A program made the position numbers and the translations under genes. 47,983 bases of DNA. Source: Caldithrix sp. (GTDB lineage Bacteria; Zhuqueibacterota; Zhuqueibacteria; Thermofontimicrobiales; Sulfurfontimicrobiaceae). This document shows positions 26,545 through 33,634 of the stretch, in pieces. The stretch spans positions 1 to 47,983 of the forward strand of contig DYKB01000029.1 of NCBI GenBank assembly GCA_020722815.1, given 5' to 3'. Numbering within the stretch: position 1 is the first letter of the stretch; each line of letters begins with the position of its first letter. The notes under the pieces were generated by a model, which did no database searches, was not told where the DNA came from, and saw only the letters and a program-made list of their open reading frames with translations.

Positions 26545-26864
26545 ACGCGCTTTAGCGCGTGGTTCCATGAATGCCCTCCAAATCACCGGGCTTTTACGCC
26601 CGAGTTCTGATAAACCAATTAAAATCCCCTTTAAAAATTTGGGGGCAAGCCGTTCAACGAGCGAAAGCCCGTGGCTATTTATTTATTTTTCAAAGCGTTT
26701 AAATATTAACCTGACGGCCACAGGGGGAATTCTCACCATTTTAAAATAAATTTTTTAATTTTCAGGGTTTTGCAGGTATATTAACAGTTACTATCGGCTA
26801 CTTTTTCATCCAAATCATTATTAACAAAAACAATTCAGCCTTTAACTTACCAACGGAGGTTTTC

Positions 26865-29312
26865 ATGAGGTCAATTATACTCTTTTTTTTGATGCTGAGC
26901 TTAACAACATTAAATTTTGCTCAGGATTGGGAAGGGATCAGTCCCGAACCGCAGGGGAATTCACTTTTTGATATCTATTCGCCTGATGAGCAAAATGTGA
27001 TTGCCGTCGGGGCGCTGGGAACGATTATGAAATCTTCAGATGGCGGTGAAAAATGGGAATTTGACATTCGGGTGAATGGGCATCGCACCAATTTTTACTC
27101 AATTTTTTATCTCGGAGCTAACTCGGCCTGGATTGTTGGCGAAAAGGGCGTTATTTTACAGAGTGATAATGGGGGAATTTCGTGGCAAAATCAGACATCA
27201 AACCGGACTGATGATTTAAAGGCGATTTGTTTCATCAATGCCCAAACAGGCTGGATTGTCGGCGCGAATGGAACAATTTTATCAACCTGGGATGGTGGAA
27301 AAAACTGGAATGTGCAAAAATCATTGGTTCCTCACGATTTAAACGCGGTCGTTTTTATCGATAAATCCACTGGCTGGGTGGTTGGCAATAATGGGACAAT
27401 TTTAAAAACTAGTGATGGTGGACTCCATTGGTCGACTCATCATAGCCGAACCATGCTTAATTTATATGATTTACATGTTTTCGATCAAAATAATCTGCTC
27501 GTTGTTGGCGGCGATGCCAAATCAAACATCATTTTGCGGGCAACCGACGGGGGAAATTACTGGACGTCACAAAATAGCGCCTGTCGGTCCATTTTAAAAA
27601 AGATACAGTTTATCGATGGGAAGACCGGCTGGATTTTAAGTGCCAGTTCCGAAATACTAAAAACCACAAATGGCGGTGAGAATTGGACTTATTACGATTT
27701 CTGGCATTATGAATCGTTTTATGGAATCTCCTTCGCCAATCCCGAAACCGGCTGGATTGCCGGTGAATTTGGCATTATCAAAAAAACAATTAATGGCGGT
27801 GCAAATTGGGAGGATAAAGCGGCAAAACCATACGCCCGCTATCAACAAATCCGATTTGTTAATGAATCGACGGGTTTCCTGACTGGTATTGATCGGCTTA
27901 AAAAACAGATTTTTCTCCAGAAAACAATTGATCATGGTAAAAGTTGGAATCAAATCGCGAACGATATTACCGATGAATTTAGTCAATTAAATGGTATCTT
28001 CTTTAACGATAAAAACAATGGTTGGCTAATTGGGGCGATCAACGACACCACGAATCCGAATAAAATGGGAGGTCAAATCTATAAAACGACCGACCAGGGC
28101 AAAACCTGGTATGACCAGCGCCATGGCGAAACTTTTGAATTCATCAATGCCATCCATTTTACTTCTCCCGATTCCGGCTGGATTGTGGGGCAGCATGGTT
28201 TCATTCGGAAAACCAGTGATGGCGGGAATAGCTGGCAAAAAGTCAGCCGGGTTGATCCGCAGACGATTTACTATTGGCATGCCGTTCAATTCGCCAATTC
28301 AAAAACCGGCTGGATTTGCGGGATTAATCGAACCGATCCGGTTCAACACTCGGCGATTTATAAAACGACCGATGCCGGCCAGACCTGGGAACGCCAATTA
28401 GCCCTTGAACAAAATTTTATCAATTCATTCCTTTTCCGCGATTCACGAAAAGGGTGGCTGGTGGGCAGCAAAGGCTTGTTGATGGAAACATCAAACGGCG
28501 GGGGCACCTGGAATTCAATCCCGCTGAACACTACCGAAAATCTCAAAATCATCAAATTTTCGACTCACGAACAGGGCTATATCGTGGGTGATGGCGGGAC
28601 TATTTTTCATTCACTCGATGGCGGCAAAAACTGGGAGAGCGTGGTCTGTTCCACCAAATCCAATTTATTGGACCTCGATTTCATTACACCGGACATCGCG
28701 TGGATTGTCGGTGAGGGCGCTACTTTACTAAAATCTTACAATGCAACAGTTCCCGTTGAACTGGTCGCTTTCAATGCGCAAATTGTTGAAGGAAAGATAG
28801 AATTAGACTGGTGCACCGCCAGCGAAACCAACAATTATGGTTTTGAAATACAACGCGGCACAAATCCCACCCAGTTTACCAAAATTGGCTTTATTCAGGG
28901 CGCCGGCACGACGACTGAAATGCAAACCTATTCCTTTATTGATACACCGAATACTGCCGGAACCTATTATTACCGATTAAAACAGGTCGATCTGGATGGC
29001 AGTCACCACTTTTCCCAAATTTTGGAGGTCAATTTCAACAACCAGCCATCGGCATTTCATCTTTATCAAAATTACCCCAACCCATTTAACGCCGAAACCG
29101 TGATTTCTTATGAATTACCCACACCCGATCGGGTGCGCCTGACCATTTACAACACCAAAGGCCAGCAAGTCGCCGAACTCCTGAACGAAAACAAACCCGC
29201 CGGTCGATTCACCGTAAAATTCAACGCGGAGGGATTGCCGGGAGGGGTGTATTTTGTGAAGATGGAGAGTTCGGGGGGAGTGGGGGTTCGGAAGGGGGTT
29301 TATGTGAGGTGA
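26865..29312 (+). CDS. Secreted Ycf48/BNR beta-propeller protein with sorting tail
   Basis: 815 residues. A signal peptide (about 1-19, SIILFFLMLSLTTLNFAQ) precedes roughly a dozen repeats of the Ycf48/photosystem-stability type, each with a TGWIVG-like strand and a SDGG..W Asp-box (for example NAQTGWIVGANGTILSTWDG), which should fold into stacked beta-propellers. After residue about 630 comes an Ig-like domain (VELVAFNAQIVEGKIELDW) and then a C-terminal sorting domain with LYQNYPNPFNAETVISYELP and GLPGGVYFVKM, the FlgD-like tail common in FCB secreted proteins. GGAGG precedes the ATG. Ligand and enzymatic role are unknown. No operon partner. Confidence 0.85.
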   Translation: MRSIILFFLMLSLTTLNFAQDWEGISPEPQGNSLFDIYSPDEQNVIAVGALGTIMKSSDGGEKWEFDIRVNGHRTNFYSIFYLGANSAWIVGEKGVILQSDNGGISWQNQTSNRTDDLKAICFINAQTGWIVGANGTILSTWDGGKNWNVQKSLVPHDLNAVVFIDKSTGWVVGNNGTILKTSDGGLHWSTHHSRTMLNLYDLHVFDQNNLLVVGGDAKSNIILRATDGGNYWTSQNSACRSILKKIQFIDGKTGWILSASSEILKTTNGGENWTYYDFWHYESFYGISFANPETGWIAGEFGIIKKTINGGANWEDKAAKPYARYQQIRFVNESTGFLTGIDRLKKQIFLQKTIDHGKSWNQIANDITDEFSQLNGIFFNDKNNGWLIGAINDTTNPNKMGGQIYKTTDQGKTWYDQRHGETFEFINAIHFTSPDSGWIVGQHGFIRKTSDGGNSWQKVSRVDPQTIYYWHAVQFANSKTGWICGINRTDPVQHSAIYKTTDAGQTWERQLALEQNFINSFLFRDSRKGWLVGSKGLLMETSNGGGTWNSIPLNTTENLKIIKFSTHEQGYIVGDGGTIFHSLDGGKNWESVVCSTKSNLLDLDFITPDIAWIVGEGATLLKSYNATVPVELVAFNAQIVEGKIELDWCTASETNNYGFEIQRGTNPTQFTKIGFIQGAGTTTEMQTYSFIDTPNTAGTYYYRLKQVDLDGSHHFSQILEVNFNNQPSAFHLYQNYPNPFNAETVISYELPTPDRVRLTIYNTKGQQVAELLNENKPAGRFTVKFNAEGLPGGVYFVKMESSGGVGVRKGVYVR

Positions 29313-29335
29313 ATTAAATCGCTCAAATTCCGTCC

Positions 29336-30022
29336 TTAAGTCAAATAAAACAAAATCCCTAAAAAATGCGAAATACTCCCGCCCAGCACAAACAGATGCC
29401 AGACAAAATGAAAATAGGGGACTTTTTTGATGGCGTAAAAAATCACACCCAGCGAATAGCAGAGGCCGCCAATTAAGAGCCAGATGAGCAGTCCACGGGG
29501 GACGGTTTCCAGCATGGGTTTAATGGCAATAAGCGCCAGCCAGCCCATCACCACATAAAAAGTGACCGAGAGCATTTTATAGCGGCCGATTATAAAAATT
29601 TTCGTAATAATGCCCCCAATCGCCATGGCCCAGATGAGTCCGAAAAGGGTCCAGCCCCAGGGACCGCGCAGGGGAACCAGCGTTATCGGGGTGTAAGTTC
29701 CCGCAATAAGCAGGTAGATGGATGTGTGATCCAGAATATTGAAAAAATTCTTGACTTTTTGATTGGTAAAACTATGATAAAGGGTTGATGATAAATAAAG
29801 AATAAAAAGGGTGGCACCATAAATACTAAAGCTGACAATACGCCACACATCGCCGTAAAGACTGGCAAAAACGACCAATAATACGAGCGCGGCGACACTT
29901 AAAGCTGCCCCAATGCCATGGGTTACACTATTGGCGATCTCCTCGCCTAAACTCTGTTCTCTACTGGAAGAAATTTCTTTTTTCGATTTGTATTGGCTGT
30001 AATTTTCATTTCCGTTTTTCAT
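29336..30022 (-). CDS. Hemolysin III family (PAQR-like) membrane protein
   Basis: 228 residues with about seven transmembrane helices after a 35-residue charged N-terminus. Metal-site-like motifs: SVTHGIGAALS, SSTLYHSF, LDHTSIYLLIAGTYTPI and, near the C-terminus, HFVWHLFVLGGSISHF. Members are related to TrhA/YqfA and eukaryotic PAQR receptors; a hydrolase or membrane-fluidity role has been proposed and true hemolysis is rare. It is convergent with the Ycf48-like gene. The ribosome-binding site is weak. Confidence 0.9.
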   Translation of the reverse strand: MKNGNENYSQYKSKKEISSSREQSLGEEIANSVTHGIGAALSVAALVLLVVFASLYGDVWRIVSFSIYGATLFILYLSSTLYHSFTNQKVKNFFNILDHTSIYLLIAGTYTPITLVPLRGPWGWTLFGLIWAMAIGGIITKIFIIGRYKMLSVTFYVVMGWLALIAIKPMLETVPRGLLIWLLIGGLCYSLGVIFYAIKKVPYFHFVWHLFVLGGSISHFLGILFYLT

Positions 30023-30190
30023 TGTAATCGTCGTTCTTTTCTGCTAGTTAGAAATCTATTTTATTATTTGGTATGCTTGCGGCTGGAATTGATAAAAGCA
30101 ATTCTGTCTGGTTAATTAATCGATAGCTTTTTGTCAAGGTCATTTAGAGTCGTACCCAGCACTTCCTGTTCGTCAAAGCGATCTACTGTA

Positions 30191-30613
30191 TCATCGTAAC
30201 AAGTCATCTTCCAATTTCCGGACATAATTTTTTATATATTGATGTTGCATCTCCCGAAGTTTTTCGGTATCCAAATATTTTTTCCATGCCAAAAGTTTCT
30301 GTTCTTCAAATAAAAAAGGTTCCTTCTCAAAAATTGGTTTTCCTTTGGTAAAAATTTCGATAAGAAGTACTGGATCGGTAAAAGGTGTTAACACAACCAG
30401 ATCCACCTGTTGGCCAAAAATACCCTGCAATTCAAAGATGAGCTGTAATTTATCAATCGGCGCATTTCTATCCTGGAAAGTCAACGCAATATCTATATCA
30501 CGCATCGCATGCGTTTTTGCTTTGGCGTAGGAGCCGAAGATGATAAAAAGCGCAATCTTATGCTGATGGCAAAATTCTTTTATTTGCTTAATTTTTAATT
30601 TATCAATTTTTAT
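30191..30613 (-). CDS. MNT-type nucleotidyltransferase with non-ATG start
   Basis: The frame reads back to an ATA at 30613 and codes for about 141 residues. The nucleotidyltransferase signature is IFGSYAKAKTHAMRDIDIA, with G27-S28 and the metal-binding D39/D41. The first ATG is at 30505 and would lose the GS loop, so it cannot be the functional start. A stop lies about 10 codons above the ATA, with no ATG, GTG or TTG in between. Either an ATA/ATT start is used or an original ATG has mutated. Related MNT proteins adenylylate partner HEPN toxins; no HEPN gene is adjacent. Confidence 0.6.
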   Translation of the reverse strand: MKIDKLKIKQIKEFCHQHKIALFIIFGSYAKAKTHAMRDIDIALTFQDRNAPIDKLQLIFELQGIFGQQVDLVVLTPFTDPVLLIEIFTKGKPIFEKEPFLFEEQKLLAWKKYLDTEKLREMQHQYIKNYVRKLEDDLLR

Positions 30614-31059
30614 GAGAGTGATATAATAACAAATTGAAAATTTTTAAGTTATTATTGATATCATTATTTAAGGAAATTTTTCAAAATTTCACTACCGTAC
30701 ACTTTTTTATAAAACTTTTTAAGCGGCAATGGTGATCCTCATCCAAACCTAAAGCTGTCAGGCTAAAAATTTAATTTTTCGAAAATAAAATAGTTATAAT
30801 CCTTTAATATTTTTAAAACCTTATTTTCTTATTTTCAACCTTAGTAGCCCCGGCACCCAATGTAACTCAACCTTATTATCTCATTAATAATGAAATTCAA
30901 TAAAATATGAGGTCTAAATATACAACAAGTTCACTTTATTATCAAGAAATTTATTGGAATTTTATAAGGATTATAGGAGAAGCGGCTATGCACCACATTG
31001 AAGATTTAGAAAGACCTTAATTTTCCAAAACAAAGCCAAAAGGGCAGCTTAAAACAAAA

Positions 31060-31084
31060 AACCCTGCCTTAATCTGGCAGGGTT
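31060..31084 (-). terminator. Intrinsic terminator of the DUF1858-like gene
   Basis: Read on the minus strand: AACCCTGCC-AGATTAA-GGCAGGGTT followed by TTTTGTTTT. A 9-bp perfect stem with a T-rich tail, 26 nt beyond the stop codon at 31110-31112. The 30614-31059 stretch holds no gene I can support. Confidence 0.85.
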
Positions 31085-31109
31085 ATTTAATTTTAAGATT
31101 GGTGATGAA

Positions 31110-31364
31110 CTAAAATTCGTCATTAGTTCCAGTTTTCTGGTTTGATTGTTTCTCACGATTTTTTGCAACAATTTGATTTAATCCGTCAACAAGCTGATTG
31201 ACGTCATCAATTCCACGAAAGCGCGCTTGCAACGCAAGCGTTCCCCAGGCGGGGCGCCCGCCTCAGGAGAAACAGTACAATCCGATTTGATGGAGCGGCT
31301 CGACTAATTCGGGATAGACATAGACAATTTCAGCAATGCTTGTCTCGGCGGTAATGTAGCTCAT
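31110..31364 (-). CDS. DUF1858-like protein with in-frame UGA at a CxxC Cys
   Basis: 84 codons when the TGA at 31263-31265 (codon 34) is read through. The sequence MSYITAETSIAEIVYVYPEL leads into GLYCFS-[UGA]-GGRPAWGTL and ends GIDDVNQLVDGLNQIVAKN, matching the DUF1858/ScdA_N-type pattern in which the helix ends in G-x-x-C-x-x-C. The UGA sits exactly where the second Cys is expected, giving C31-x-x-U34. AGGA lies 8 nt before the ATG and an intrinsic terminator follows, so the expression signals are intact. Alternatives: a selenoprotein, or a recent nonsense mutation (Cys TGC/TGT to TGA is one base). The gene was recovered by reading through the stop. Confidence 0.55.
31224..31262 (-). promoter_or_regulatory. 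Candidate bacterial SECIS-like double hairpin
   Basis: Directly after the in-frame TGA: GGCGGG-CGC-CCCGCC (31262-31248), then CGCTTGC-GTT-GCAAGCG (31240-31224). The second loop starts 29 nt after the UGA and begins with G, consistent with the loose bacterial SECIS pattern. About 34 of 45 bases at 31221-31265 are G or C, far above the surroundings. It could instead be an unrelated GC-rich palindrome. Confidence 0.35.
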
Positions 31365-31428
31365 GTATAGTTCCTCTGTTTGTTAAATCCCTTTACTTTT
31401 TATTGACATAGTTTATGGTTTTAATAAT

Positions 31429-31594
31429 ACCTGAAATTCTAAAATGAAACGTTTTTTCTTCGGAGAACTCGCTTTCAGTGGGAAATTGACCCCCGCTGTC
31501 TCTCCCCCATTTTCAAAAAGCGAAAATGGGGGAGGCAGGAGGGGGTCTCTCATTGATTCATACCCTTACAAATTTCCATTTTAGAATTTTAGGT
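31429..31594. repeat. MITE-like element, ACCTGAAATTCTAAA family, copy 2
   Basis: The ends ACCTGAAATTCTAAAAT and ATTTTAGAATTTTAGGT are inverted repeats. The interior hairpin CTCCCCCATTTTC / GAAAATGGGGGAG has a 13-bp stem. 166 bp, shorter than copies 1 and 3 because one of the two internal hairpins is missing. Confidence 0.8.
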
Positions 31595-31839
31595 AATAGT
31601 TATTAAGATGCAAAAAGGGTGATGATGATTCAATCTTTGGCTTATTATTTTAAATTTGTCTAAAATCGAAGGGGAATACCTGAAATTCTAAAATGAAACA
31701 CTTTTCTCCGGCGAAATCGTTTTCATCGGGAAATTGACCCCCTCTGTATCTCCCCCTTTTTCAAAAGACGAAAATGGGGGAGAGAACCGGGTTTTTTTTC
31801 CCCCAAATTCTGTTTTTGGGAATTTGGGGGAGGCAGGAG

Positions 31840-32061
31840 CATAGTCGTCAGGTTAAGCCCCTAATTTATTTGAAAACAAGGTTTTGATATACAACAAAAA
31901 TTTTAGAAATATCAAACATTTGACCCTCACCCCAACCCTCTCCCAGAGGGAGAGGGCGTAACTATCCCCTCTCCCTCTGGGAGAGGGTTAGGGTGAGGGC
32001 AGTTTTTAATTTAACTTAATGCTTAATTTTCAATTAGTTATCACCTTAACCTGACGGCTAT
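31840..32061. mobile_element. CATAG-ended element nested inside a MITE
   Basis: The ends CATAGTCGTCAGGTTAAG and CTTAACCTGACGGCTAT are inverted repeats; GGCAGGAG is present on both sides (31832-31839 and 32062-32069), an apparent 8-bp target duplication. In the uninterrupted copy 2 the target sequence appears once. It contains a CCCTCACC palindrome at 31924-31999. No coding capacity; probably mobilised in trans. Confidence 0.75.
31924..31999. repeat. Palindromic CCCTCACC element, single-unit copy
   Basis: CCCTCACCCCAACCCTCTCC opens it and GGAGAGGGTTAGGGTGAGGG closes it. Same family as 3212-3350, here without the internal expansion. It lies within the CATAG element. Confidence 0.8.
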
Positions 32062-32171
32062 GGCAGGAGGGGGGCTTTCATTGATTTATAACCTCATAAA
32101 TTTCGATTTTAGAATTTCAGGTTATAAAAATAGACCAATGAATTTACTGATTGGTTTGTATAAAAAATAAG

Positions 32172-32349
32172 ACAGGATTTACCTGAGATGTGGGATTGAA
32201 CAGGATTAACCTGATGCTCACAATTTATAATGCGTATTAAGAGTTTATTAAATCGATACAGGTGTGCATCAATGCTATATATTGTCCGTGCAATATATAA
32301 AAGGCATTGCACTCCTCACTTAAATGACTTTAAATCCAATTAATCCTGT
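32172..32349. repeat. Heptad inverted pair, ACAGGAT family
   Basis: Six phased 7-nt units (ACAGGAT, TTACCTG, AGATGTG, GGATTGA, ACAGGAT, TAACCTG) at 32172-32213 face three inverted units at 32329-32349 (ATCCTGT end). About 115 bp lie between them with no gene. Confidence 0.55.
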
Positions 32350-32375
32350 CCCATAGAAGATATGCCATATCACCA

Positions 32376-33386
32376 TTAAAAACCAACATTCAACGCAAAT
32401 CGATGAGTGGCCTCCAGGCGGCCATAATAGACGAAAGCATAGTCAAATCGGATATAAGTTTCACCTGGCGAGAATGCAAAACCGCCGCCAAAGGTGAGTC
32501 CGCCATCCAGTTCTTCCATACCAAGGCCGTGATAGCCGGCGCGGATGGAAAAAAGCCGCTGGAAAGTGTACTCTGTCCCGACATTGACGTACTGATTATT
32601 GTCATTGGGATGGCTAAAATCCGAGGCGATGGTGATTCGATTTTGTGCGGTTTTCAATAAATTCATGGCAAAACCAAATCGAAAAGCCAGCGGGAGTTCC
32701 CATTCTTCGGTTTCCAATCGAGCGCGAACGGGCAAATTCCCCTCAAAGTCGGGATCGATGTCCACGAAAAGGCTGGAAGTTTGCCCTTCAAGTTTAATCG
32801 GTGGGCCAAAATTGGAGATGGCGAGTCCAAATTTTAAATCATGAAAATCCGTTTGATAGAGCGTCCCAAAATCAATCGCCCAGGTTGAGCCATTGGCGCG
32901 CCATATTGATTGGCGAATATATTTGAAATTGGAGCCAAGGGTCAGTTTTTCGGTTAATTTGCGCGAATATGAAAATCCGAGGTTAAAATCAATGGATTGA
33001 AATGTTTCCCCGGTTCCCTGGGGATAATAGACGGTGCGGACGCGTTCTTCGGGCGTCGTTAAAAAAGTGGTGAAAAATGCGATGGTACTGGTCCCGGCTT
33101 CCAGCGGAAAAGAAATTGCTGCAAAGTCATATTGCATACTGGCGAGCCATTGCGAATGCAAAAAAATTGCTTCCCGCTGGTTTAAATTTGCCAGGCCGGC
33201 AGGATTCCAATGAATCGAGGAAATATCATCTGCCAGACCCGTAAATGCTTCTCCCATGCCTACTGCGCGAGCACTGGCACTAATTTTTAAAAATTGTGCG
33301 CCGGTTGTCCCGACCTTGGAGGTTTGTGAAAAAAGTAAACTTCCAGATAAAAAAATGAGCGTCAGGACAAAGATTAATCTAGACAT
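32376..33386 (-). CDS. PorV/PorQ-family outer-membrane protein
   Basis: 336 residues. A signal peptide (about 1-20) is followed by the family signature KISASARAVGMGEAFTGLAD and SSIHWNPAGLANL, then alternating beta-strands ending RFALNVGF, with a C-terminal Phe typical of outer-membrane barrels. Related to PorV/UPF0164 and the FadL-like fold. In Bacteroidetes, PorV shuttles type IX substrates; elsewhere it accompanies secreted or TonB-linked proteins. GGAGG precedes the ATG. Last gene of the receptor - FlgD-tail - PorV series. Confidence 0.85.
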   Translation of the reverse strand: MSRLIFVLTLIFLSGSLLFSQTSKVGTTGAQFLKISASARAVGMGEAFTGLADDISSIHWNPAGLANLNQREAIFLHSQWLASMQYDFAAISFPLEAGTSTIAFFTTFLTTPEERVRTVYYPQGTGETFQSIDFNLGFSYSRKLTEKLTLGSNFKYIRQSIWRANGSTWAIDFGTLYQTDFHDLKFGLAISNFGPPIKLEGQTSSLFVDIDPDFEGNLPVRARLETEEWELPLAFRFGFAMNLLKTAQNRITIASDFSHPNDNNQYVNVGTEYTFQRLFSIRAGYHGLGMEELDGGLTFGGGFAFSPGETYIRFDYAFVYYGRLEATHRFALNVGF

Positions 33387-33634
33387 TAAAAGCCTCCAAT
33401 TTAAACAAAAAGCGCTTTTTTAATTTTATCGTGATACATTTGGCATTAAAAATATCGAATTTCTGTCATCCAACGTTCGCGAATAGCCGTATTGTGAAAG
33501 TTATTATTCACGAAGTGATTTTCGCTTGCGTATTTTTTGTCCTCACCCGAGAGGAGAGGGTTAAAGTGGTGGTATTGAGATACTTTTAATTAATATCAAA
33601 TAACCACTTCGTCTTGAGAAAATATAACCTGAAA

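Larger units (their letters stand above)
31678..32122. repeat. MITE-like element, ACCTGAAATTCTAAA family, copy 3, interrupted
   Basis: The left end ACCTGAAATTCTAAAAT (31678) and right end ATTTTAGAATTTCAGGT (ending 32122) are perfect 17-bp inverted repeats. The copy is split at 31840-32061 by a CATAGCC-type element. Removing the insert and one target copy leaves 215 bp, nearly the same as copy 1 (213 bp). Confidence 0.8.

Noticed and set aside
31429..32122. Considered as transcription terminators or riboswitches because of the strong hairpins
   Set aside because: The hairpins recur with conserved inverted ends in several places unrelated to gene 3' ends, so they are parts of miniature elements.
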